From positions 3,658,001 through 3,722,000 of the forward strand of contig NZ_CP053985.1 of NCBI RefSeq assembly GCF_013267355.1: DNA of 64,000 bases. The letters run 5' to 3'. A model generated the notes under the pieces. It was not told the DNA's origin. It made no database searches and saw only the letters and a program-made list of their open reading frames with translations. The DNA is from Achromobacter pestifer. Lineage in GTDB: Bacteria; Pseudomonadota; Gammaproteobacteria; Burkholderiales; Burkholderiaceae_B. The position numbers and the translations under genes were made by a program. Shown here in pieces: positions 39,094 to 47,580 of this stretch (positions within the stretch are counted from its first letter, which is position 1; every line of letters begins with the position of its first letter).

Positions 39094-39240
39094 ATCGGAT
39101 GTTGAAACGCAGTCGGCGCGGTGCAAAACCCCGAAAGCGTAGCGAGCGGAAGGCCAGCTCCCAACATGCCACGGTTGTCTCCTCCACCCTCCTCCTTTGG
39201 TGGATTTAGCCCGAGATCTCACGATCTCGGGCTTTTTTTT
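39094..39240 (+). ncRNA. Candidate trans-acting small RNA with C-rich loop
   Basis: About 147 nt from a predicted start at 39094 to a perfect terminator: AGCCCGAGAT, loop CTCACG, ATCTCGGGCT and eight T (39208-39240). Upstream of the terminator is a hairpin with stem TCCACC/GGTGGA (39183-39188, 39199-39204) whose 10-base loop CTCCTCCTTT is complementary to Shine-Dalgarno sequences. A longer-range ATGTTG/CAACAT pairing (39099-39104, about 39162-39167) closes the 5' part. C-rich anti-SD loops are the hallmark of several sRNA groups in Proteobacteria. It is not tmRNA, RNase P or SRP RNA. Identity as an sRNA is an inference from promoter, terminator and fold. Confidence 0.65.
39208..39240 (+). terminator. 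Rho-independent terminator of the candidate sRNA
   Basis: Perfect 10-bp stem (AGCCCGAGAT/ATCTCGGGCT), 6-base loop and an uninterrupted run of T. The nearest upstream gene ends 400 bases earlier, which is why a separate noncoding transcript is proposed. Confidence 0.92.
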
Positions 39241-39583
39241 CGACATTTTAAATCCGTCCCCATTTAAACCCGATAAGGCACAGTCCGCGGCCTTTCGCGG
39301 TGCTTGCGTCATAGGGCGTTCTTCGCGTTTTCCCTTGGATATTTCGCGTGCGCCTGGGCGGAAAGTTCTACAATCGTTCCATGAAACCTGTATTTCCGCG
39401 CCTGCGCGGTTTTGCCGTGCCGGCCTCGCCAGATGGCCGTGCCAGCCATGGATGGGCGGCATCGCGCGAGGCGTTACGTTCTGTGCCGGTGAATTGCACT
39501 TCCTTATCCCTCCCATATATGGGCGTTACACCTGCCTCCGATAATGGCGGGCTTGTCTCGATAGACCAACCAGAGGTGACTCG
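39241..39583. other. Leader region of the glycan cluster
   Basis: About 340 bases between the sRNA terminator and the first glycan gene. A TACAAT (39369-39374) is a possible -10. An open frame from ATG 39381 to TGA 39587 (68 codons) overlaps the GTG start at 39584 as GTGA, but has no ribosome-binding site and no recognisable protein character. It may be a long untranslated leader. Confidence 0.45.
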
Positions 39584-40690
39584 GTGACCTGGCTGTACAT
39601 TTGCGTGGTCGCATTCATGGTGGGGGGACTCATCGTGGCGTCGGAGCGTTGGCATGGCGCCTTCACCGGCGACAGCGACCTCAACAAGCCCCAAGCCAAC
39701 CATTCCCGCGCCACGCCTCGCGTCGGCGGGCTGGCCGTGCTGGCGGGCACGCTGGCGGGACTATTGGTCCTCGGACCCAGCAACATGACGCTGACCTGGC
39801 TGTGGCCCGCGCTGTTCGTCGCGGCGCTGCCCGTATTCGTGGCCGGCCTGCTCGAAGACATCACCAAGGACATCGGCGCCAGCAAGCGCCTGCTGGCAGC
39901 GTTTCTGTCGGCGGCGATCGCCTGGTGGCTGCTGGGCGGCGTCAGCCGCGTCGGCATGGCTCCCGTGGACTACGTGTTGTCTTTCTGGCCCGTGTCGCTG
40001 CTGTTCACCATGTTCGCGGTGGGCGGCTGTACGCATGCGCTGAATATCGTTGACGGCATGAACGGCCTGGCCGGCATGGTGGCCACGCTGATGGCGGTAT
40101 CGATCAGCCTGGTTGCGCTGCAAGTGGGCGACGTGCCGATTTTCCTGGTGGCGGCAGCCCTGGCCTCGGCCACGCTGGGTTTCCTGGTCTGGAACTTTCC
40201 GTTCGGGCGCGTGTTCCTGGGCGATGGCGGCGCGTACTTCCTCGGCTTCATGCTGGCCGAGCTGGCCGTGCTGCTGGTGGTGCGCAATCCGTCCGTATCG
40301 CCGTTCTACGCCTTGGCGGTGCTGTTCTACCCCGTCTTCGAAACCGGGTTTTCGATCTGGCGCCGGCGCTTCAAGCGCGGCGTGCCAGTGGATCAGCCGG
40401 ATGCCCTGCACTTGCACCAGCTGGTGTTCCGCCGTTTGGTCCGGGTTACGTTCAGCCGGGGCCGGCGGCATGCGGTGCCGGCGCTGTGCAATGCGCTGGC
40501 CTCGCCTTACATGTGGGTGCTGGCCCTGATCGGCTTGGTGCCCGCCACCATCTGGTGGGACAACGCGTGGGCGTTGTGCGCCAGTCTGGCGGTGTTCGCC
40601 GCCGTCTATATCTGGCTGTATTCGCGGCTTGTGTCCTGGCGCCGGCCGGGCTGGCTGCTGCTGCCTTCCGTTTTGCGGACTTCCGATTAG
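39584..40690 (+). CDS. WecA/WbpL-like undecaprenyl-phosphate sugar-1-phosphate transferase (MraY family)
   Basis: A 368-residue polytopic membrane enzyme that starts glycan synthesis by moving an N-acetylhexosamine-1-phosphate from its UDP form to undecaprenyl phosphate. Motifs: HSRATPRVGGLAVLAG, AGLLEDITKDIGASKRL, NIVDGMNGLAGM, FLGDGGAYFLGF and the cytoplasmic RRFKRGVPVDQPDALHLHQL. About ten hydrophobic helices are apparent. Start GTG 39584 follows AGAGGTGA. It is the first gene of the glycan cluster; the transferred sugar (GlcNAc, GalNAc or FucNAc) cannot be determined. Confidence 0.9.
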   Translation: MTWLYICVVAFMVGGLIVASERWHGAFTGDSDLNKPQANHSRATPRVGGLAVLAGTLAGLLVLGPSNMTLTWLWPALFVAALPVFVAGLLEDITKDIGASKRLLAAFLSAAIAWWLLGGVSRVGMAPVDYVLSFWPVSLLFTMFAVGGCTHALNIVDGMNGLAGMVATLMAVSISLVALQVGDVPIFLVAAALASATLGFLVWNFPFGRVFLGDGGAYFLGFMLAELAVLLVVRNPSVSPFYALAVLFYPVFETGFSIWRRRFKRGVPVDQPDALHLHQLVFRRLVRVTFSRGRRHAVPALCNALASPYMWVLALIGLVPATIWWDNAWALCASLAVFAAVYIWLYSRLVSWRRPGWLLLPSVLRTSD

Positions 40691-40699
40691 TTTAGGGCG

Positions 40700-40720
40700 C
40701 CCCGGCGATTGCCGCCGGGG
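40700..40720. promoter_or_regulatory. Perfect hairpin between the transferase and wbpO-like genes
   Basis: CCCCGGCG, loop ATTGC, CGCCGGGG: an 8-bp all-GC stem in the 103-base gap, with only a delayed T-rich stretch after it (TCTTCTTTTAATTA). It may attenuate or pause transcription into the cluster, or stabilise the upstream mRNA end. Confidence 0.45.
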
Positions 40721-40793
40721 GCTCGGTAATCTTCTTTTAATTACCCGACCATATTTTGAAATGCCGTAATCGTTCTACGGTGAAGGGAGAGTT

Positions 40794-42071
40794 ATGTTGC
40801 GAATTCAGGATGTGAAACTCGCTGTTGTCGGCCTGGGCTATGTCGGCCTGCCCCTGGCGGTGGAGTTCGGCAAGAAGCGTTCGGTCATCGGCTTCGATAT
40901 CAATACGCGCCGCATCGACGCGCTCAAGGCTGGCCACGACCACACGCTGGAAGTCAGCGACGAAGAGCTGAAGGAAGCAACCCAGCTGAGCTACACGGCC
41001 GATCGCGCCGTGCTGGGCCAGGCCAATGTGTTCATCGTGACGGTGCCGACCCCCATCGACGAGTACAAGCAGCCGGACCTGACTCCGCTGGTCAAGGCCA
41101 GCGAAACCATCGGCGCCGTGCTCAAGCGCGGCGACATCGTCATCTACGAATCCACCGTTTATCCGGGCGCCACGGAAGAAGACTGCGTGCCGGTGCTGGA
41201 GCGCGTGTCGGGCCTGAAGTTCAACGTGGACTTCTACGCGGGCTACAGCCCCGAGCGTATCAACCCGGGCGACAAGGATCACCGCGTCAGCACGATCAAG
41301 AAGGTCACGTCCGGCTCCACGCCCGAAGTGGCCGAGCTGGTTGATCAGCTGTACAAGCAGATCATCACCGCGGGCACGCACAAGGCGTCCAGCATCCGCG
41401 TGGCCGAAGCCGCCAAGGTGATCGAGAACACGCAGCGCGACGTGAACATCGCGCTGATCAATGAACTGGCCCTGATCTTCAACAAGATGGGCATCGACAC
41501 CGAAGCCGTGTTGCAGGCGGCCGGCACTAAGTGGAACTTCCTGCCGTTCCGTCCGGGCCTGGTGGGCGGCCACTGCATCGGCGTGGATCCGTACTACCTG
41601 ACCCACAAGGCGCAATCCATCGGCTACCACCCCGAGATCATCCTGGCGGGCCGCCGCCTGAACGACTCGATGGGCAGCTATGTGGTGTCGCAGCTGGTCA
41701 AGGCCATGACCAAGCGCCGCATCCACGTGCAGGGCGCCCGTGTGCTGGTCATGGGCCTGGCGTTCAAGGAAAACTGCCCCGACCTGCGCAACACGCGCAT
41801 CGTGGACATCGTAAAGGAACTGGGCGACTACAACGTCGATGTCGATGTGTACGACCCATGGGTCGATCCCGAGGAGGCCATGCACGAATACGGCCTGACC
41901 CCGGTGGCCAAGCCCGAGGAAGGCAAGTACGACGCCGTGATCCTGGGCGTGGCGCATCATCAGTTCAAGGCGATGGGTGCGGAAGGCATCCGCAAGCTCG
42001 GCAAGTCGCAGCACATCCTGTACGACCTGAAGTACGTGCTCTCGCCTTCCGAATCCGACCTGCGACTGTAA
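40794..42071 (+). CDS. wbpO: UDP-N-acetylhexosamine 6-dehydrogenase (WbpO/TviB-like)
   Basis: A 425-residue NAD-dependent nucleotide-sugar dehydrogenase that oxidises C6 of UDP-GalNAc (or UDP-GlcNAc) to the uronic acid. The N-terminal Rossmann motif is [19 protein letters not shown]; the catalytic Cys261 is in [32 protein letters not shown] and the C-terminal [13 protein letters not shown] are typical of the WbpO/TviB/VipA branch rather than of UDP-glucose dehydrogenase. AAGGGAGAG precedes the ATG. The next gene encodes the matching epimerase, which supports the UDP-GalNAcA route. Confidence 0.92.
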   Translation: MLRIQDVKLAVVGLGYVGLPLAVEFGKKRSVIGFDINTRRIDALKAGHDHTLEVSDEELKEATQLSYTADRAVLGQANVFIVTVPTPIDEYKQPDLTPLVKASETIGAVLKRGDIVIYESTVYPGATEEDCVPVLERVSGLKFNVDFYAGYSPERINPGDKDHRVSTIKKVTSGSTPEVAELVDQLYKQIITAGTHKASSIRVAEAAKVIENTQRDVNIALINELALIFNKMGIDTEAVLQAAGTKWNFLPFRPGLVGGHCIGVDPYYLTHKAQSIGYHPEIILAGRRLNDSMGSYVVSQLVKAMTKRRIHVQGARVLVMGLAFKENCPDLRNTRIVDIVKELGDYNVDVDVYDPWVDPEEAMHEYGLTPVAKPEEGKYDAVILGVAHHQFKAMGAEGIRKLGKSQHILYDLKYVLSPSESDLRL

Positions 42072-42080
42072 GGATTGCCC

Positions 42081-43106
42081 ATGACCACACGCTTTGAGAG
42101 CACCAAGAAGGAACTGTCGGCCGCGCCGCGCAAATGGTTGGTGACCGGTTGCGCCGGCTTCATCGGTTCGAACTTGCTGGAAACCCTGCTGAAGCTGGGC
42201 CAGACCGTGACCGGCCTGGACAATTTCGCGACGGGTTTTCAGCACAACCTGGACGAAGTACGTAATTCCGTCACGCCGGAGCAGTGGGCGCGCTTCTCCT
42301 TCATCGAAGGCGATATCCGCGACCTGGAAGCCTGCCGCCGCGCGGTGCAAGGCGTGGATTTCGTGCTGCACCAGGCCGCGCTGGGCTCGGTTCCGCGTTC
42401 GTTGAAGGATCCGATCACGACCAACGAGGTGAACATCGGCGGCTTCCTGAATATGCTGGTGGCGGCGCGCGATGAGGAAGTCAAATCCTTCGTCTACGCG
42501 GCCTCCAGCTCGACCTACGGCGACCATCCGGCCCTGCCCAAGGTCGAGGAAAACATCGGCAAGCCCCTGTCGCCCTATGCGGTCACCAAGTACGTCAACG
42601 AGCTGTACGCGGACGTGTTCGCGCGCTCCTACGGCTTCGAAACGGTGGGCCTGCGCTACTTCAACGTATTCGGCAAGCGTCAGAATCCCAATGGCGCTTA
42701 CGCAGCCGTGATCCCCAAGTGGACGGCCGCGATGATCCAGAACGAGGACGTCACCATCAACGGCGACGGCGAGACCAGCCGTGATTTCTGCTTCGTGGAA
42801 AATGCCGTGCAGGCCAACATCCTCGCGGCCGTGGCCGCGCCGGAAGGCCGCAACCAGGTCTACAACGTTGCGGTCAGCGGCCGCAGCACCCTGAATCAGC
42901 TCTTCGGTTTCTTGGTGAAGACGCTGGGTACTCAGGGCGTGGCCTATGCCAAGCAGCCGGTTTACGCCGAATTCCGCGCGGGCGACGTGCGCCACTCGCA
43001 GGCGGATGTCAGCAAGGCGGGCCGGCTGCTGGGTTACGAGCCTACGCACACCGTGCTGCAAGGCCTGGAAGTGGCCATGCCTTGGTACACGCAATTCCTG
43101 CGTTGA
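42081..43106 (+). CDS. wbpP: UDP-N-acetylglucosamine 4-epimerase (WbpP/TviC-like)
   Basis: A 341-residue short-chain dehydrogenase/epimerase that converts UDP-GlcNAc to UDP-GalNAc (or the uronic forms). NAD motif [33 protein letters not shown], catalytic Tyr-Lys in [19 protein letters not shown] and [23 protein letters not shown] 42081 follows AAGGA with good spacing; a TTG at 42075 is less likely. Nine bases after the wbpO-like stop. Together they make UDP-GalNAcA as in Pseudomonas aeruginosa O6. Confidence 0.93.
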   Translation: MTTRFESTKKELSAAPRKWLVTGCAGFIGSNLLETLLKLGQTVTGLDNFATGFQHNLDEVRNSVTPEQWARFSFIEGDIRDLEACRRAVQGVDFVLHQAALGSVPRSLKDPITTNEVNIGGFLNMLVAARDEEVKSFVYAASSSTYGDHPALPKVEENIGKPLSPYAVTKYVNELYADVFARSYGFETVGLRYFNVFGKRQNPNGAYAAVIPKWTAAMIQNEDVTINGDGETSRDFCFVENAVQANILAAVAAPEGRNQVYNVAVSGRSTLNQLFGFLVKTLGTQGVAYAKQPVYAEFRAGDVRHSQADVSKAGRLLGYEPTHTVLQGLEVAMPWYTQFLR

Positions 43107-43107
43107 T

Positions 43108-44457
43108 TTGAAAGCACTCGTCAGAAAACTCGGCAGCATCCACCCGGACCACCAGCGCATCTTCAAGGGCGCCTTCCGGGTGGCGGTGTTCCTGCTGCTG
43201 GGCAAGGCCGCTGGCGCCATCAAGGAGATGGCGGTGGCGTACCGCTACGGCGTCAGCGACGCCGTGGACGCCTACCAGTTCACGATGACCATGGCCACTT
43301 GGCTGCCGGTGACCATCGTGGGCGTGCTGTCGGTGGTCCTGATTCCGGTGCTGGTGCGGCTGCGCCGCGCCGATGCCGCCGAAAGAAATCTGTTCATCAG
43401 TGAGTTGCAGGGCTGGGTGGCCGCGGCGGGCATTGCGCTGGCGCTGCTGACTTGGTTCGCCTGGCCGTACGTGCTGGGCGTCCTGGGGCAGGGATTGTCG
43501 GCCCGCGTGGGCGACATGACCGGCCAACTGCTAGGCGCTTTCGCGCCGGTGTCGACGCTGCTGCTCATTGCAGGCATCAGCGCCGCGCGGCTGCGGGCGC
43601 AGGAGCGGCACGTCAATACCTTGCTGGACAGCGTGCCCGCCGTGGCGACGCTGGCCTGGGTGATGCTGGCCGCCAGCGCCGACGGCGTCGGTCCGCTGCT
43701 GTGGGGCACCCTGGTGGGCTACGCGATCCAGACCGTCTGGCTCGCTTGGCTGGCGGCGCGCGCCGATGGCGGCTTCTGGGGCGCGCCACGGTTGACGTTG
43801 CAATCGCCGCATTGGCCCGAGTTGCTGAGCGCCGCGGGGGTAATGCTGATCGGCCAGGTCGCCATGAGCTTCGTCGGCCCGCTGGACCAGTACGCCGCCG
43901 CCAACCTGGGCGCGAATGCCAACGCCACGCTGGGCTACGCCAGCCGGCTGCTGTCGCTGGTGCTGGGGATCGGCGCCGTGTCGGTGGGGCGTGCGGCCTT
44001 GCCGGTGCTGGCCGATGTGCAAGCACGCGGCGATTCCGAGCGCGCGCGCGCCATGGCCCTTAAATGGTCAGTGCTGATGGTGGCCGCAGGCGCTGTTGCC
44101 GTCGCCGTGGGTTGGATGCTGGCGCCATGGGGTGTGTCGGTGCTGTTTCAGCGCGGCGCCTTCACCGCCGAGAACACCCAGGCCGTGGCGCACGTGTTTC
44201 GCTGGGGACTGCTGCAATTGCCGTTTTACTTTGGCGTGCTGATCCTGGTGCAATTGCTGGCCAGCCAGAACCGCTACCGCGTGATGGCCGCCATCGCCGT
44301 CGCCAATTTCGCGCTGAAGGCGGTGTTGAATACCGTGCTGGCGCCCAAGATGGGCGCGGCCGGCATCATGCTGGCCACCAGCCTCATGTATCTGTTGTCC
44401 TTCGCATGCTACCTCGCGGTGGCGATGCGCAAGGCTGAATCCAAAGAGGCCGATTGA
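43108..44457 (+). CDS. MurJ/Wzx-like lipid-linked oligosaccharide flippase
   Basis: A ~449-residue inner-membrane protein of the MVF/MOP superfamily with about 12-14 hydrophobic helices, which moves lipid-linked glycans across the membrane. Family features: LLLGKAAGAIKEMAVAYRYG near the N-terminus, GPLDQYAAANLGANANATLGYASRL and VLFQRGAFTAENTQAVAHVF, the last typical of MurJ. I place the start at TTG 43108 (KALVRKLGSIHPDHQ), two bases after the wbpP stop; the nearest in-frame ATG would cut off the first conserved helix. Location in the cluster suggests a glycan flippase rather than the cell-wall lipid II flippase. Confidence 0.82.
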   Translation: MKALVRKLGSIHPDHQRIFKGAFRVAVFLLLGKAAGAIKEMAVAYRYGVSDAVDAYQFTMTMATWLPVTIVGVLSVVLIPVLVRLRRADAAERNLFISELQGWVAAAGIALALLTWFAWPYVLGVLGQGLSARVGDMTGQLLGAFAPVSTLLLIAGISAARLRAQERHVNTLLDSVPAVATLAWVMLAASADGVGPLLWGTLVGYAIQTVWLAWLAARADGGFWGAPRLTLQSPHWPELLSAAGVMLIGQVAMSFVGPLDQYAAANLGANANATLGYASRLLSLVLGIGAVSVGRAALPVLADVQARGDSERARAMALKWSVLMVAAGAVAVAVGWMLAPWGVSVLFQRGAFTAENTQAVAHVFRWGLLQLPFYFGVLILVQLLASQNRYRVMAAIAVANFALKAVLNTVLAPKMGAAGIMLATSLMYLLSFACYLAVAMRKAESKEAD

Positions 44458-45600
44458 ATGCCCGTGACCGATACCCGCCCGGCGCCGCGCGTCCTGCTGT
44501 TCATCCATTCCCTGCATGGCGGCGGCGCGGAGCGCGTGGCCGCCGATCTGAGCGCGCATTGGGCCGATATGGGCCGCGAAGTGATGGTGGTGACGCAGGC
44601 CAGCGCCGAGGGTGACGTCTATACCCTGCATCCCAAAGTGCGCCGCGAGGTGCTGCACACGGCGAGCGAGGGCGGCGGCCTGCGCGGCATCTGGAGCAAT
44701 GTGCAACGAGTGCGCGCCTTGCGCCGCGTGGTCAAGTCGTTCCGCCCCGACATCGTGCTGGGCATGATGACGACCGCGTCGGTGCTGTCGGTGCTGGCTT
44801 GCACGGGCCTGTCCTGCCGGGTGATCGCGACCGAACATACGCATCCGCCCTCGCAGACCCTGTCGGGCTTCTGGCAGCGCCTGCGCAGGCTGACGTATCC
44901 GCGCGCGGCCAGCGTGGTCGCGCTGACCCGCGGTACCGCCGACTGGCTGGCGCAGCACGTGCCGGGCAGCAAACTGGCCGTCATTCCCAACCCCGTACAC
45001 TTTCCCCTGCCGCGCGCCGAACCGGTCCTGGCCCCGGTGTCTGGCGACGGCCGCAAGCGCTTGCTGGCGGTGGGGCGCCTGCACGCCGACAAGGGGTTCG
45101 ATCTGCTGATCCAGGCCTACGCGCAATTGGCCGTATCGCATCCCGGCTGGGATCTGGTTATCCTGGGCGAGGGCGACGAGCGTCGCGCCCTGGAGGCGCA
45201 GGTGCGCGAGGCCGGTCTGCAGGCGCGCATCCTCATGCCGGGGCGCGCGGGCAACGTCGGCGACTGGTATGAAAGCGCCGATCTGTACGTGCTGACTTCG
45301 CGCTTCGAAGGGCTGTCCAACACCCTGCTCGAATCCATGGCGAGCGGGCTGGCCGCCGTATCGTTCGATTGCGACACGGGGCCGCGCGAGATCATTCGAG
45401 AAGGCGTGGACGGCGTGCTGGTGCGCCCGAACGGCGACGTGCCTGCGCTGTGCAAGGCGCTGGACGCCGTCATGCGCAATGACACGGAGCGCCTGCGCAT
45501 GGCGCAGGCGGCGACCGACGTGCGCGACCGTTTTTCGGCCGCGCGCGTACTGCGGAAATGGCAAGAACTTTTTGACGGCGTGAGCGCAACGGGCCGTTGA
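44458..45600 (+). CDS. Glycosyltransferase family 4 (first of four)
   Basis: A 380-residue GT-B retaining glycosyltransferase. The N-terminal acceptor domain begins VLLFIHSLHGGGAERVAADLSAHW; the donor-binding domain has LLAVGRLHADKGFDLLIQAY and the E-x7-E signature in SRFEGLSNTLLESMASG. It starts directly at the flippase stop (TGAATG). It extends the lipid-linked oligosaccharide; donor and linkage are unknown. GG-A-E-R-V near the N-terminus is shared with the GT at 47581, suggesting related acceptors. Confidence 0.9.
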   Translation: MPVTDTRPAPRVLLFIHSLHGGGAERVAADLSAHWADMGREVMVVTQASAEGDVYTLHPKVRREVLHTASEGGGLRGIWSNVQRVRALRRVVKSFRPDIVLGMMTTASVLSVLACTGLSCRVIATEHTHPPSQTLSGFWQRLRRLTYPRAASVVALTRGTADWLAQHVPGSKLAVIPNPVHFPLPRAEPVLAPVSGDGRKRLLAVGRLHADKGFDLLIQAYAQLAVSHPGWDLVILGEGDERRALEAQVREAGLQARILMPGRAGNVGDWYESADLYVLTSRFEGLSNTLLESMASGLAAVSFDCDTGPREIIREGVDGVLVRPNGDVPALCKALDAVMRNDTERLRMAQAATDVRDRFSAARVLRKWQELFDGVSATGR

Positions 45601-45645
45601 GGCCGCGCGTCGCGCTGTTGCTACAGTGACAACGAGAACTTCATC

Positions 45646-47577
45646 ATGTGCGGAATAGTCGGGATTTGGGGCCCTGTCGGGAACAAGGCGCAGGTGTTGG
45701 CGGAAAGCTGCCGCCGCATCCGCCATCGCGGGCCGGACAGCAACGGTTTCTGGGAAGACCCCGAGGCCGACCTGGCGCTGGCGCACGTGCGCCTGGCGAT
45801 CCTCGACCTGACCGAGGCAGGCCACCAACCCATGACGTCTGCCTGCGGCCGCTATGTCATGGTGTTCAACGGTGAAATCTACAACCACCTGGACATCCGC
45901 AAGCAGCTCGAGCAATCGGCGCTGGCGCCGTCCTGGCGCGGCCATTCCGACACGGAAACGCTGCTGGCGGGCTTCACTGCCCTGGGCATCGAGGCCACCC
46001 TGCAGGCCGCGGTGGGCATGTTCGCCATCGCGCTGTGGGACCGCGCCTCGCGCAAGCTTGTGCTCGCGCGCGACCGCATGGGCGAAAAGCCGCTGTACTA
46101 CGGCTACTCAGGCGCCGAGCTGGTGTTCGCCTCCGAACTCAAGGGCCTGATGCCGATTCCGGGCTTCGGCCGCGAGCTCAACCGCAACGCGCTGGCGTCG
46201 TTCATGCGGCACAACTACATCCCGGCGCCGCAGTCCATTTACCAGGGCATCGCCAAGCTGCCGCCGGGCACTTGGGTCGAATTCACGGCCGACGACACCC
46301 GCAGCCGCCGCATGCCCGAGCCGCGCGTGTACTGGTCGGCCCGCGAAGCCGCGGATACCTCCGCGCAATCGCTGCTGTCGTTCGAGTCCGACGCGCAGGC
46401 CACCGACGCGTTGGAAGGCGTGCTGTCCAAGGCGGTCGGCGGCCAGATGTTGTCCGACGTGAGCCTGGGGGCCTTCCTGTCCGGTGGTATCGATTCGTCC
46501 ACCATCGTGGCCCTGATGCAGGCGCAGAGTTCGCAGCCCGTGCGCACCTTCGCCATTGGTTTTCACGAGAAGGGCTACGACGAGGCACAGCACGCCAAGG
46601 CCGTGGCCACGCACCTCGGCACCGACCATACCGAACTGTACGTGACGGCGGAGGATGCGCTGGCCGTGGTGCCCACGCTGGCCGACATGTACGACGAACC
46701 GTTCGCGGATTCGTCGCAGATTCCGACCTCGCTGGTCACGCGCATGGCGCGCCAGCACGTCACGGTGGCGCTGTCCGGCGATGGCGGCGATGAGCTTTTC
46801 GGCGGCTATTCGCGTTATTTCCGCGTGAACAATTGGTGGCAGCAATGCGAGCGCGTCCCCGCGCTGCTGCGCAAGCCCGCCGGAGCGCTGTTGAGCGCGT
46901 CCACCCATCTGCCTGGGCGTGGTGCCTGGCGCGGCAAGGTCGGCAAGCTGGGCGAACTGCTGCGCACCGACACGCGCGGAGAGTTCTATCGCCATTTCGT
47001 GTCGTACTGGGCCGACCCTTCCCGCGTGGTGAAGGGCGGCGTGGAGCCTGTGTCCGAGTTCGCCCGGGCGATGCAGGGCTCCACTTTCGAAGCCATGATG
47101 AAGCTGGATACGGTGACCTACCTGCCGGACGACATCCTGGTCAAGGTGGACCGCGCCGCCATGGCCGTCAGCCTGGAAACGCGTGTGCCGCTGATCGACC
47201 ATCGTGTGTATGAGTTTGCCTGGAGCCTGCCGCATCAATACAAGGTGCGCGGCAACACCGGCAAGTGGCTGCTGCGCCAGGTGTTGCACCGCCATGTGCC
47301 GCAGGCGTTGGTGGACCGTCCCAAGCGCGGTTTCGCCGTGCCGCTGGCCGCATGGCTGCGCGGCCCGCTGCGCGAATGGGCCGATGCGCTGCTGGACCCG
47401 GCGCGTTTGCGCCAGGAGGGGTGGTTCGAACCCGAGCCCATTTTGCGCAAATGGCGCGAGCACACGTCGGGCCATCGCAATTGGGACAGCCATCTGTGGG
47501 GCGTATTGATGATGCAGGCCTGGCTTGACCGCTACCGCGACGGCAAGGAGCAAGGAGGATCGGTTGGGAGTCTTTGA
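45646..47577 (+). CDS. AsnB/WbpS-like glutamine amidotransferase
   Basis: A 643-residue two-domain enzyme. The N-terminal class-II glutaminase has nucleophile Cys2 (MCGIVGIWGP), RHRGPDSNGFW and MVFNGEIYNHLDIRKQL. The C-terminal AMP-forming synthetase domain has the PPi loop SGGIDSSTIVALM, ALSGDGGDELFGGYSRYFR and DRAAMAVSLETRVPLIDHRV. The fold is that of asparagine synthetase B, but such genes inside O-antigen loci (WbpS in P. aeruginosa O6) are thought to amidate hexuronic acids. With WbpO/WbpP-like enzymes present, making GalNAcA-amide is the best guess; true asparagine synthesis cannot be excluded. Confidence 0.9.
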   Translation: MCGIVGIWGPVGNKAQVLAESCRRIRHRGPDSNGFWEDPEADLALAHVRLAILDLTEAGHQPMTSACGRYVMVFNGEIYNHLDIRKQLEQSALAPSWRGHSDTETLLAGFTALGIEATLQAAVGMFAIALWDRASRKLVLARDRMGEKPLYYGYSGAELVFASELKGLMPIPGFGRELNRNALASFMRHNYIPAPQSIYQGIAKLPPGTWVEFTADDTRSRRMPEPRVYWSAREAADTSAQSLLSFESDAQATDALEGVLSKAVGGQMLSDVSLGAFLSGGIDSSTIVALMQAQSSQPVRTFAIGFHEKGYDEAQHAKAVATHLGTDHTELYVTAEDALAVVPTLADMYDEPFADSSQIPTSLVTRMARQHVTVALSGDGGDELFGGYSRYFRVNNWWQQCERVPALLRKPAGALLSASTHLPGRGAWRGKVGKLGELLRTDTRGEFYRHFVSYWADPSRVVKGGVEPVSEFARAMQGSTFEAMMKLDTVTYLPDDILVKVDRAAMAVSLETRVPLIDHRVYEFAWSLPHQYKVRGNTGKWLLRQVLHRHVPQALVDRPKRGFAVPLAAWLRGPLREWADALLDPARLRQEGWFEPEPILRKWREHTSGHRNWDSHLWGVLMMQAWLDRYRDGKEQGGSVGSL

Positions 47578-47580
47578 CGC

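Noticed and set aside
39094..39240. tmRNA, 6S RNA or RNase P RNA for the candidate ncRNA
   Set aside because: No CCA end or tag reading frame (tmRNA), too short for RNase P, and no large central bubble expected for 6S.
40737..43223. 828-codon minus-strand frame opposite wbpO and wbpP
   Set aside because: Spans two genes and an intergenic gap; shadow composition.
44068..45945. 625-codon minus-strand frame opposite the flippase and first glycosyltransferase
   Set aside because: Covers parts of three plus-strand genes with intact motifs; antisense shadow.
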